Origin: Methanobacterium sp.
Lineage (GTDB): Archaea > Methanobacteriota > Methanobacteria > Methanobacteriales > Methanobacteriaceae
Length of the DNA stretch: 9,400 nt
Direction: 5' to 3'
Assembly (NCBI GenBank): GCA_030539815.1
Contig: JAUNXM010000075.1
Span: 1-9,400, forward strand
Part shown: positions 1-8,790 of the stretch, one piece after another
How the letters are laid out: each line of letters begins with the position of its first letter
Position numbering within the stretch: the stretch's first letter is position 1
Notes under the pieces: model-generated
What the model was told of the DNA's origin: nothing
Seen by the model: the letters and a program-made list of their open reading frames with translations, nothing else
Database searches by the model: none
Translations under genes and position numbers: made by a program

Positions 1-53
1 TTACTCAAAACATAAATCTGTTAAATTTAACACCTCACCCCGGAGATGATGAA

Positions 54-758
54 ATGGGAATATATGCCTTAGCCTGGAAAAATTTACGGCGTAATCGTCT
101 ACGTAATTTTTCAACTGTTTTAAGAATCTCAATTGGAGTTATTATATTACTTATTTTGGTAAGCTCAGGATTAGGGATTAGTAGTTTTATTGAAAAATCA
201 AGACCCTCCAATGGGGAAATAATAGGGCAATCCAACCAGAACCCTGTAAATGACAATCAGACAAACTTAGCTTTATCAGCAGTTGAATATTTAAACTCAT
301 TTTTAGGAACCTCATTTACAGAAAATCAACTGGTAATTCGCTTAGAAAATCTTCTTCTTAATGTGGTCTATATTTTAGATGGATTGGCCAGTGCTGCCCT
401 TTTAATAGGTGTTTTGGGAATTATGAACACCATGGGCTTCAACCTCTCAGAGAGAAAACGAGAGATGGGTCTTCTTAAATGCATGGGATTTACAAAAAGA
501 CAAATTTTAATAAGTTCCACCCTTGAAGCGGGATTACTGGGGTTAATTGGATCAATAATTGGAGTTTTCCTGGGAAGTGTCGGTATCTGGGTGGTGTCCA
601 ACTTTTTGGATCAGGGTTTGTTTAACACTCTTTTGCCATTTTGGTTAGTCATCAGCGCTATTCTTATTACCACCCTACTCAGCCTTATTCTTGGAATATA
701 CCCCGCATGGTTTACATCACAAATAACAGTAGAGGAGGCCCTCCTCTGTGACTACTAA
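54..758 (+). CDS. compact FtsX/MacB-type ABC transporter permease
   Basis: Integral membrane subunit of an ABC system of the MacB/LolCDE (FtsX-like) type, 234 residues. The N-terminus has the family signature AWKNLRRNRLRN (residues 7-18), followed by TM1 (about 22-44), a short outside segment (about 45-100), TM2 (101-126), the cytoplasmic SERKREMGLLKCMGFTKRQI stretch (132-151) that in this family contacts the ATPase, TM3 (153-183) and TM4 (194-217), and the closing motif GIYPAWFTSQITVEEAL. Both ends therefore look complete. The outside domain is only about 55 residues, against roughly 200 in MacB, and is rich in Asn and Gln. ATG at 54 is preceded by GGAGATGAT (42-50), a good SD match. The frame stays open to the window edge, but the family motif begins right after this ATG. 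It overlaps the ATPase gene by 11 bp. The substrate is unknown. Family assignment is confident; a transport role is not shown. Confidence 0.85.
   Translation: MGIYALAWKNLRRNRLRNFSTVLRISIGVIILLILVSSGLGISSFIEKSRPSNGEIIGQSNQNPVNDNQTNLALSAVEYLNSFLGTSFTENQLVIRLENLLLNVVYILDGLASAALLIGVLGIMNTMGFNLSERKREMGLLKCMGFTKRQILISSTLEAGLLGLIGSIIGVFLGSVGIWVVSNFLDQGLFNTLLPFWLVISAILITTLLSLILGIYPAWFTSQITVEEALLCDY
731..747 (+). promoter_or_regulatory. Shine-Dalgarno site inside a perfect inverted repeat
   Basis: AGAGGAG (731-737), GCC, CTCCTCT (741-747) can form a 7-bp stem with a 3-nt loop in the mRNA. The left arm is the SD site of the ATPase gene, whose GTG start follows at 748. Folding would hide the ribosome-binding site. 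A ribosome finishing the permease (stop 756-758) would melt the stem, so translational coupling is a likely inference. Confidence 0.6.
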
Positions 759-1398
759 ACTTTTAACATTTAAAGAAGTTAATAAGGTGTATGAGAAGGG
801 TGGGATGAGTGTGTCTGCCCTTAGGAATTTATCGTTTACACTCTCCCTCGGCACCCATACCTTAGTATCTGGTCCTTCCGGAGCAGGTAAAACATCACTG
901 ATTCATCTGGCAGGTCTTATCCAAAAACCTAGTGCGGGGGATATTAGTTTTAAAGGAATTTCAACCCTTGATTTAAATGAAAATCAACGTGCAAAAATGA
1001 TTAGAAATGAAGTTGGCTTTATTTTTCGCAGAGCAAATCTTTTACCCCACCTTACTATTCTTGAAAACGTGTTGCTTCCCATGGTATCTTCTGAGGGAGG
1101 AAAAGCAAAAGAGTTGTTGGAACAAGTAGAATTGGATGATTGGAATCGTTTTCCACCTGATCTATCCATGGAAGAAGAACAAAAAGTTGCACTGGCCCGT
1201 TCACTGGTAAACAATCCATCCCTCTTACTCGGTGATGAACCTACCGCTGACTTGGATTTAAAGGCAACTGAGAATTTCTTAGAAATTTTAGAAAAAATGA
1301 AAAACATCACCATTCTCTTGACCAGCAGCGAAGATTCATTACAGAAATTTTTCCAGGAGACCTATAGGCTGAAATACGGGATAATAGAACCTTATTAA
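748..1398 (+). CDS. degenerate ABC transporter ATPase of the MacB/LolD type
   Basis: Nucleotide-binding partner of the overlapping permease, 216 residues, normal length for the LolD/MacB ATPase family. Intact parts are the A-loop region VNKVYEKG (11-18), Walker A GPSGAGKTS (42-50), Walker B LLLGDE with the catalytic-type Glu164 (159-164), and the D-loop ADLD (167-170). Three other core motifs are changed. The Q-loop, normally VGFVFQ, reads VGFIFR, giving Arg94. The signature, normally LSGGE(Q), reads LSMEE (139-143), so both glycines are lost. The H-loop, normally TH, reads TS, giving Ser193. The reading frame is uninterrupted, so it does not look like a decaying pseudogene. By family knowledge such a protein should bind ATP but hydrolyse it poorly as a homodimer; it could pair with a normal ATPase or be regulatory. 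Start is GTG at 748 with AGGAGG at 733-738, within the 11-bp overlap. Confidence 0.85.
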   Translation: MTTKLLTFKEVNKVYEKGGMSVSALRNLSFTLSLGTHTLVSGPSGAGKTSLIHLAGLIQKPSAGDISFKGISTLDLNENQRAKMIRNEVGFIFRRANLLPHLTILENVLLPMVSSEGGKAKELLEQVELDDWNRFPPDLSMEEEQKVALARSLVNNPSLLLGDEPTADLDLKATENFLEILEKMKNITILLTSSEDSLQKFFQETYRLKYGIIEPY

Positions 1399-1420
1399 CC
1401 TGAAAAGTAAATTATTAGTC

Positions 1421-2260
1421 TCAATTGTAAACCACTGCAGTTCCAGTGGCAGTGACTATAATTGAGCTACCTTTTAAACCCCCAATTGAATTGTAATCAA
1501 TTAAAACCTCAACCACTGAGTTAGCACCCATTTCATAGGCATTATCCAACATTTGACGTATAGCTGCTTCTTTAGCCTCATTCAAACCCTTAACATCAAA
1601 TTGTGGTTTTGTGGGTAACTTAGAAGTACTTCCTGAGTTTCCATTGACCATGGCTTCCCCAATCACCATTCCCATATGTTTGGTGATCTTACCGCCCCCC
1701 ATATAAGGTAAGGATGCCAATGGAAACTCCAAATCATCCATAAAACTCGATTCTTGACTTTTTATCACTTCTGATTCATCTTCAGGACTACCTGTTAATT
1801 CTCCTTCGGGAGTTCTCCTACGGACCTTGTTGGTGGCCTTGGATAATAGGTTCCCCACATAACCAATGGCATAGGTTAATACTCCTAGAAATACCACAAA
1901 AAGCAAATAATTAATTAATATAGGGAACGCAGCCTGTATCATAAGGGCCAAGCCACCTAAGGTAAAGAAATTGAGCACAATAGGATCTTGAGGGAAAATC
2001 CAGGCATAAGCATTTATAAATATAAATATCAAAAGTGCACTGATTGCTCCTGTGCTTTTACCGTAAGTACGTCGAGCAATGTAAGTTTCCACGAATCCTG
2101 CTATTAATGGAGATACGATAAATAGTATGTTAAACCCGAAGATTTTCAGTTCCCATATGACACAGATCAGGGCGGAGAGAAATCCAGCAGCGAATCCTAT
2201 GAGTATAGCAAAAAAAGCCCAACGTTTATCTTTTAAAAAAGTTACTAACGATGCCAACAA
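1421..2260 (-). CDS. membrane-anchored YbjQ/UPF0145 domain protein
   Basis: A 279-residue fusion. The N-terminal part has about five hydrophobic segments (about 13-35, 42-60, 70-89, 96-116, 117-139). A charged, acidic linker (about 140-180) leads to a C-terminal YbjQ/UPF0145 (DUF74) domain (about 185-279), recognised from [10 protein letters not shown] (194-203), [12 protein letters not shown] (226-237), [12 protein letters not shown] (241-252) and the terminal [12 protein letters not shown]. This domain family is sometimes called a putative heavy-metal-binding fold, but its function is not established. Compared with the free paralogue just upstream, the middle [11 protein letters not shown] motif is replaced by an unrelated Ser/Lys/Pro-rich stretch (about 206-222). 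I do not recognise the membrane part. The first available start is TTG at 2260 (or 2257), with AAGGG a few bases upstream and an in-frame stop just before; no ATG is in range. It converges with the ABC ATPase gene, 22 bp apart. Confidence 0.75.
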   Translation of the reverse strand: MLASLVTFLKDKRWAFFAILIGFAAGFLSALICVIWELKIFGFNILFIVSPLIAGFVETYIARRTYGKSTGAISALLIFIFINAYAWIFPQDPIVLNFFTLGGLALMIQAAFPILINYLLFVVFLGVLTYAIGYVGNLLSKATNKVRRRTPEGELTGSPEDESEVIKSQESSFMDDLEFPLASLPYMGGGKITKHMGMVIGEAMVNGNSGSTSKLPTKPQFDVKGLNEAKEAAIRQMLDNAYEMGANSVVEVLIDYNSIGGLKGSSIIVTATGTAVVYN

Positions 2261-2297
2261 GCCTATCCCTTCTTAAGATGCTTATATTAATTAAATA

Positions 2298-2305
2298 ATT
2301 TATAA
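2298..2305 (-). promoter_or_regulatory. predicted TATA box for the membrane-YbjQ gene
   Basis: On the minus strand the sequence reads TTATAAAT, centred about 41 nt before the TTG start at 2260. A start site some 25 nt downstream would give a leader of under 20 nt, the same geometry as the other promoters predicted here. It would let this gene be expressed separately from the upstream YbjQ gene. Prediction only. Confidence 0.4.
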
Positions 2306-2344
2306 TTAATTTTTCTAATTACCTTTTAAGCCCTATTAAATTTT

Positions 2345-2671
2345 TTATTCTCCATATTTGACTGCAGTTCCAAAGACAGTGACCATTATGGTGTTGCCCA
2401 TGGTCCCGCCCAGATTATGATAAGCCAAACGTGCACCTATAACTGCATTAGCCCCTTTATCCGCGGCTTTATCTTTCATACTTTCCAAAGCCACTTCTCT
2501 TGCTTTTTTTAGTTCTTCTTCATAGGCCGAGGTTCTACCCCCCACCACATCCCGCACACCGGAAAACATGTCTTTGTAAACATTTGCCCCTAAAAGAGAC
2601 TCTCCAGTGACTAAACCGTAATATTCAACTATTTTCTTCCCCTCTATGGATGGTGTGGTTAACACGAGCAT
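2345..2671 (-). CDS. YbjQ/UPF0145 family protein
   Basis: A 108-residue single-domain protein of the YbjQ/UPF0145 (DUF74) family, full length for the family. It shows [20 protein letters not shown] (13-32), the central [20 protein letters not shown] (37-56), the helix ending [12 protein letters not shown] (71-82) and the final strand [13 protein letters not shown] (95-107). No signal peptide or membrane segment is seen, so it should be cytosolic. Relatives form ring-like oligomers in crystal structures and are annotated as putative metal-binding, but no activity is established. ATG at 2671 follows a strong SD (TAAGGAGA, 2681-2688). It lies 84 bp upstream of a second, membrane-fused copy of the same domain on the same strand, which suggests the two act together or exchange subunits; that is inference. 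Confidence 0.85.
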   Translation of the reverse strand: MLVLTTPSIEGKKIVEYYGLVTGESLLGANVYKDMFSGVRDVVGGRTSAYEEELKKAREVALESMKDKAADKGANAVIGARLAYHNLGGTMGNTIMVTVFGTAVKYGE

Positions 2672-2712
2672 TTTTCGTAATCTCCTTATGTAATTTATCT
2701 TCTATATCATAG

Positions 2713-2720
2713 TTTATATT
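2713..2720 (-). promoter_or_regulatory. predicted TATA box for the YbjQ gene
   Basis: The minus strand reads AATATAAA, centred about 45 nt before the ATG at 2671, which implies a leader of about 20 nt holding the SD site at 2681-2688. Prediction from sequence and spacing only. Confidence 0.4.
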
Positions 2721-2770
2721 AATAATCACTTTATAGTACTAATAAGTTCTCTAAGTATTTGAATTGAGTT

Positions 2771-2808
2771 ATGAAATCCATTCTAGAGTCCCTAAGATTG
2801 GATTTCAT
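2771..2808. repeat. long inverted repeat in a divergent spacer
   Basis: ATGAAATCCA (2771-2780) and TGGATTTCAT (2799-2808) are perfect reverse complements. The stem continues inward past one T/T mismatch with TCT (2782-2784) and AGA (2795-2797), leaving a 10-base loop. It lies about 100 bp before the YbjQ start and about 155 bp before the DUF308 start, upstream of both predicted promoters. It could be an operator or a structured RNA element; nothing here decides. Confidence 0.6.
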
Positions 2809-2863
2809 TATCATTAAATTTATTATAACCAGAGGATAAAAGTTAATACCAAGATTTAAGTCT

Positions 2864-2907
2864 CTCTCCAATTGAGAGTGTTTAAAATAAAATGTTTCAA
2901 AACATTT
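2864..2907. repeat. two adjacent short inverted repeats upstream of the DUF308 gene
   Basis: CTCTC (2864-2868) pairs with GAGAG (2874-2878) around a 5-base loop. AAATGTTT (2890-2897) pairs with AAACATTT (2900-2907) around two bases. Both lie 57-100 bp before the ATG of the DUF308 gene, where a promoter and its operators would be expected. Such AT-rich short palindromes can arise by chance. Confidence 0.45.
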
Positions 2908-2963
2908 CAATTCAAATAATGATTGGAAATAAAGTTAGATAGTTGCAAAATGGGTTGTTTACA

Positions 2964-3440
2964 ATGAAAAACACGATAGTGGGGATTATTGCAATAATAG
3001 TGGCCGTTATAATGATAACCGCACCGGTTGTGGGACTTGCCACCCTGGGCCTTATTTCTGGACTTTTAATACTGGGAATGGGAGTTTGGTTAACCATTTT
3101 AGGCTTCGGTGAAAGAACATCTAATGATTTATGGTTATTCCCATTCTTAGTGGGCATATTTGGAATAGTCATTGGGTTAACTTTCTTGTTTAACACTTCA
3201 TGGATAATAAACCTCGGTTTATGGGCATACATAATTACCGGGACCTTGTTACTGATTACCGGGATCATCGCCCTGCTGGTGGGTGAGCGGAAAACTTACA
3301 AAATATATGCCGGGATATTCGGATTGTTATTCGGTTTCCTTTTTCTTATTGTGGGCTTCTATAACTTGAACCCAAATATTCTAGGATTTATAACCGGGAT
3401 TGGACTACTAATATATGGAATACTAAATATCCGGGAATAA
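2964..3440 (+). CDS. DUF308 (HdeD-like) six-helix membrane protein
   Basis: A 158-residue, very hydrophobic protein with six predicted membrane helices (about 4-23, 27-49, 57-77, 81-106, 112-132, 138-155) joined by short loops. Glycine-rich repeated blocks (GLISGLLILGMGVWLTILGF and the later GFITGIGLLIYGIL) give the internal repeat typical of DUF308/HdeD-like proteins. Bacterial HdeD is linked to acid resistance, but archaeal members have no established role. I prefer ATG at 2964: the first helix follows at once. In-frame TTG codons at 2943 and 2955 would add 7 or 3 residues. No clear SD precedes any of the three, so the transcript may be leaderless or weakly translated. It is divergent from the YbjQ gene across a 292-bp spacer holding several inverted repeats. 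The stop codon sits in an imperfect 16-bp tandem duplication (3433-3464). Confidence 0.8.
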   Translation: MKNTIVGIIAIIVAVIMITAPVVGLATLGLISGLLILGMGVWLTILGFGERTSNDLWLFPFLVGIFGIVIGLTFLFNTSWIINLGLWAYIITGTLLLITGIIALLVGERKTYKIYAGIFGLLFGFLFLIVGFYNLNPNILGFITGIGLLIYGILNIRE

Positions 3441-3464
3441 CTAGGAAAGGGAATAACTAAGGAG
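3433..3464. repeat. imperfect 16-bp tandem duplication across a stop codon
   Basis: GGGAATAACTA occurs at 3433-3443 and again at 3449-3459, a 16-bp period with 13 of 16 positions matching. The first copy contains the TAA stop of the DUF308 gene. It looks like a small slippage duplication. Confidence 0.5.
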
Positions 3465-3525
3465 TAAATAGAAAAGCAACTAGTTCAAACTTCAAAAAGA
3501 ATCGACATGATAAAATAAGGGTTTT

Positions 3526-3554
3526 ATGTCCGAATCTAAAAACCTTTCGGACAT
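3526..3554. terminator. stem-loop between convergent genes, possible bidirectional terminator
   Basis: ATGTCCGAA (3526-3534) and TTCGGACAT (3546-3554) form a perfect 9-bp stem with an 11-base A-rich loop. It lies 85 bp after the DUF308 stop and 17 bp after the zinc-ribbon stop on the other strand, so it sits at the 3' ends of two convergent genes. Archaeal termination usually depends on T-runs rather than stems, and no long T-run follows on either strand, so a role in 3'-end stability is equally possible. A further GACAT at 3504-3508 can compete for the left arm. Confidence 0.5.
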
Positions 3555-3571
3555 TGATCATTAATAATTGT

Positions 3572-3772
3572 TTAGAATCCGAACTGACCCCTTAACATGA
3601 AAAACAACCACACCAATATGAAGAGTGCAAAAAGGACATATAACATCCTTCGAGTTTTTTGAACCTTCTTCTGGTTGGCCATGGCTACCTGCTCACAGTT
3701 AGGTGAACAAAACCTTTCATTAAGTGGTATTGGTGTCCCGCAAACAGGACAGTGCTTGTGTTGTTCAATCAT
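3572..3772 (-). CDS. small tail-anchored zinc-ribbon protein (DUF2116-like)
   Basis: A 66-residue protein with an N-terminal zinc-ribbon knuckle pair, CPVCG (Cys8, Cys11) and CSPNC (Cys22, Cys26), then a basic linker (about 34-42, KKVQKTRR) and one C-terminal membrane helix (about 43-62). The layout predicts a cytosolic zinc finger held at the membrane by its tail. It resembles the small archaeal DUF2116-type zinc-ribbon proteins, whose role is not established. ATG at 3772 has the SD AGAGGT at 3781-3786. It follows pyrH on the same strand after 175 bp, with its own likely promoter in between, and converges with the DUF308 gene. Confidence 0.75.
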   Translation of the reverse strand: MIEQHKHCPVCGTPIPLNERFCSPNCEQVAMANQKKVQKTRRMLYVLFALFILVWLFFMLRGQFGF

Positions 3773-3815
3773 GAATAATTACCTCTTTAATTTTTCAAAT
3801 ATTTCCATATTTTAA

Positions 3816-3823
3816 ATTTATAA
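3816..3823 (-). promoter_or_regulatory. predicted TATA box for the zinc-ribbon gene
   Basis: TTATAAAT on the minus strand, centred about 47 nt before ATG 3772, consistent with a leader of roughly 20 nt containing the SD. It is the same octamer as the one proposed at 2298-2305. Prediction only. Confidence 0.4.
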
Positions 3824-3837
3824 CGCTGTTATTGAAT

Positions 3838-3890
3838 CAATATTTTGAATTTTTAGATCTATTATTAAATGCCAATATCTTGAATTTTTA
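3838..3890. repeat. pair of 18-bp direct repeats between pyrH and the zinc-ribbon gene
   Basis: CAATATTTTGAATTTTTA (3838-3855) and CAATATCTTGAATTTTTA (3873-3890) match at 17 of 18 positions with start points 35 bp apart. They lie just upstream of the predicted TATA box for the minus-strand zinc-ribbon gene, in a position suited to a regulator. No known binding motif is recognised. Confidence 0.55.
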
Positions 3891-3891
3891 A

Positions 3892-3910
3892 TCAATTAAA
3901 TCTTAATTGA
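3892..3910. repeat. 8-bp inverted repeat next to a T-run
   Basis: TCAATTAA (3892-3899) and TTAATTGA (3903-3910) are perfect reverse complements around three bases. On the + strand it is followed by six Ts (3913-3918), but no + strand gene ends here. On the minus strand it lies about 40 bp after the pyrH stop, so it may shape the pyrH 3' end or serve as an operator for the next gene. Confidence 0.4.
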
Positions 3911-3947
3911 ATGTTTTTTAACAATATGACTATAATAATAATTTAAT

Positions 3948-4625
<678 letters not shown>

Positions 4626-4655
4626 CTCATCACCAAAGTTAATGTAAGTTTACAT

Positions 4656-4665
4656 ATAATATAAA
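4656..4665 (-). promoter_or_regulatory. predicted TATA box for pyrH
   Basis: TTTATATTAT on the minus strand, close to the archaeal consensus and centred about 35 nt before the ATG at 4625. A start site about 25 nt downstream falls just before the SD site (4626-4634), giving a very short leader. Confidence 0.5.
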
Positions 4666-4762
4666 GTTTAGATAGAATATTTAATAATATAATTCTAATA
4701 TTTTAAGGAGATTATTCTAGGAAAATTTGTAGAAAGAGTACCAGTAATTAATTAGTAAGAAA

Positions 4763-4820
4763 AACCTATAATAATCTTCTGTAGAATCTAAATAAATAAA
4801 ATGTACTTATTATAACTTTT
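4763..4820 (+). promoter_or_regulatory. probable promoter region of aRF1, TATA box not resolved
   Basis: Candidate TATA-like stretches are CCTATAATAAT (4765-4775), CTAAATAAATAA (4788-4799) and TTATTATAA (4807-4815). The middle one has the spacing to the start codon (about 49 nt) most like the other promoters in this window. The sequence alone does not choose. Confidence 0.25.
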
Positions 4821-4842
4821 ATCAATTTAGGAGCAATATTAA

Positions 4843-6072
4843 ATGTCAGAACCATCATCAACAGAACTTTATGAGGTTAAACGCACTCTTCAAGAACTCT
4901 CTGATAAAAGAGGGAGGGGAACTGAGTTAGTATCCGTTTACATACCTCCAAATAAGCAGATCAGCGATGTGGTAAAGCACATGCGAGAAGAACTCAGTCA
5001 GAGTGCTAACATTAAAAGTAAACAGACTAAAAAGAATGTTCAATCAGCCATTGAAGTTATAATGCAACGTATGAGGCTTTTCCCGAAACCACCTGAGAGA
5101 GGGCTAGTTCTATTTGTGGGCATGATCCCCAAAGGTGGTCCAGGAACCGAGAAAATGGAAACCTATGTCTTCGAACCACCAGAACCAGTGCAAACCTATA
5201 CTTACCACTGCGACTCCCAGTTCTTCCTGGAACCACTCCAAGAAATCCTGGAAGACAAAGAAATCTATGGACTGGCAGTTATTGACCGTAAAGAAGCTAC
5301 TATAGCCATTATGAAAGGAAAAAGAGTGGACATAGTTAAAACCCTTACCAGTGGTGTTCCTGGAAAGCACAAAGCAGGTGGACAATCACAGAGACGTTTC
5401 GACCGTTTAATTGAATTAGCAGCCCATGAGTTCCTGAAAAGGATTGGGGAACATATGAACGAAGCATTTTTGGAATTAGAAGGTCTCAAAGGAATTATTA
5501 TTGGAGGTCCAGGTCATACAAAAGAAGATTTTATTAATGGAGATTACCTGCACCACGAAATCAAACAAAAAATCATCACCACCGTGGACACCTCCTACAC
5601 TGGTGAGTTTGGAATCCGGGAAGTGATTGATAAATCCATGGATGTGCTCACTGAAATAGACATCATGCGGGAGAAGAAACTGGTTCAACGTTTCTTAACC
5701 GAACTGGTGGATGAAAATGGATTAGCATCATATGGGGAAGCTAACGTACGGCAGAATCTGATTAACGGTGCAGTTGAAGTTTTATTACTCTCCGAGGATA
5801 TTAAGTCCAAACGATATTACTTCCAGTGTCCTTCCTGTGGCAGTCAAGAAGAAAAAACCATTAAAGATGATGGCGAAGTTAAGGATAAGTCCTGTAAAAA
5901 TTGTGGTGAAACCATGAGGGTTTCATCTTCAGAGGATGTCATTGGTGACTTTGTTACCATGGCTGAAGAAGTAGGCTCGGAAGTGGAGATCATATCCACT
6001 GAAACTGAGGAAGGAATGCAACTACTCCGCGCATTTGGAGGTATAGGGGCCATATTAAGGTACAGAGTTTAG
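4843..6072 (+). CDS. prf1: peptide chain release factor subunit 1 (aRF1)
   Basis: Class-1 release factor that reads all three stop codons in the ribosomal A site and triggers peptidyl-tRNA hydrolysis; in archaea it works with aEF1A and ABCE1. The 409 residues are normal for the archaeal protein. Domain 1 (about 1-135) carries GTELVS (26-31), the NIKS stop-codon motif (56-59) and YHCDSQF, the YxCxxxF motif (121-127). Domain 2 carries the catalytic GGQ (179-181) in the context [12 protein letters not shown]. Domain 3 includes a minidomain with four cysteines, CPSCG (329, 332) and CKNCG (351, 354), a zinc ribbon kept in many archaeal members. All key residues are intact. ATG at 4843 has AGGAG at 4829-4833. 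It is a single-gene unit divergent from pyrH, and a T-rich terminator follows. Confidence 0.97.
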   Translation: MSEPSSTELYEVKRTLQELSDKRGRGTELVSVYIPPNKQISDVVKHMREELSQSANIKSKQTKKNVQSAIEVIMQRMRLFPKPPERGLVLFVGMIPKGGPGTEKMETYVFEPPEPVQTYTYHCDSQFFLEPLQEILEDKEIYGLAVIDRKEATIAIMKGKRVDIVKTLTSGVPGKHKAGGQSQRRFDRLIELAAHEFLKRIGEHMNEAFLELEGLKGIIIGGPGHTKEDFINGDYLHHEIKQKIITTVDTSYTGEFGIREVIDKSMDVLTEIDIMREKKLVQRFLTELVDENGLASYGEANVRQNLINGAVEVLLLSEDIKSKRYYFQCPSCGSQEEKTIKDDGEVKDKSCKNCGETMRVSSSEDVIGDFVTMAEEVGSEVEIISTETEEGMQLLRAFGGIGAILRYRV

Positions 6073-6110
6073 AACTCTGATACCTATTAACAGCATTAAT
6101 TCCAGATTAA

Positions 6111-6133
6111 ATTTTCTATTTTTTTCTTATTTT
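6111..6133 (+). terminator. T-rich terminator after aRF1
   Basis: A stretch of almost only T on the + strand (ATTTTC, then TATTTTTTTC, then TTATTTT) starts 39 bp after the aRF1 stop. Archaeal RNA polymerase terminates at such U-tracts. No stem is needed or seen. Confidence 0.55.
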
Positions 6134-6180
6134 GATAAATATTTGAATGGAATATTAGAGAAATGTTAATTTCAATACTT

Positions 6181-6206
6181 AAATAAAGAAAATAGGAAAA
6201 TAATAG
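6181..6206 (-). terminator. T-rich terminator after gfcR
   Basis: On the minus strand this reads as several T-runs (TATTTTCC, TATTTTC, TTTATTT), starting about 22 bp after the gfcR stop. It forms the partner of the + strand U-tract in the convergent aRF1/gfcR spacer. Confidence 0.45.
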
Positions 6207-6227
6207 AGTTATAATGATTGTCTAAAA

Positions 6228-6827
<600 letters not shown>

Positions 6828-6846
6828 CATACCCCTCCAACATAAT

Positions 6847-6879
6847 TAAAATTGTGTTATTATAGAATATAAAATTGTG
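6847..6879. repeat. 10-bp direct repeats at the gfcR promoter
   Basis: TAAAATTGTG occurs at 6847-6856 and 6870-6879, 23 bp apart, about two DNA turns. The second copy overlaps the predicted TATA box and the first ends at the predicted start site, so a bound protein would block transcription. This fits autoregulation by the HTH protein encoded just downstream, which is inference. Confidence 0.5.
6866..6873 (-). promoter_or_regulatory. predicted TATA box for gfcR
   Basis: TTTATATT on the minus strand, centred about 43 nt before the ATG at 6827. The start site expected near 6845 gives a leader of about 18 nt that holds the SD site (6832-6838). It makes gfcR a separate unit from the upstream dehydrogenase gene. 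Confidence 0.5.
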
Positions 6880-6932
6880 AACAGCTAAATTCATTTGATA
6901 CTTTTGTAAATATCCAATCAATACCAATAATT

Positions 6933-8769
<1,837 letters not shown>

Positions 8770-8790
8770 GTGTGGCGAATTTACTGAATT

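Noticed and set aside
2..49. Possible tail of an upstream + strand gene (open frame ending TGA at 47-49, overlapping the permease SD)
   Set aside because: Only 15 codons without recognisable features; the permease frame is also open to the edge, so neither can be told from chance.
984..1313. Minus-strand ORF of 109 codons inside the ABC ATPase gene
   Set aside because: Antisense shadow; the + strand frame has clear ATPase motifs and the shadow translation is low complexity and Ser-rich.
2912..3268. Minus-strand ORF of 118 codons over the DUF308 gene
   Set aside because: Antisense shadow of a six-helix protein; rich in Ile, Pro and Thr with no motif.
4703..4713. Strong SD-like AAGGAGATTAT on the + strand in the pyrH/aRF1 spacer
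   Set aside because: The only close downstream start codon (TTG near 4727) is followed at once by a stop, so no gene is served.
5110..5688. Several minus-strand ORFs within aRF1
   Set aside because: Antisense of a gene with all release-factor motifs intact.
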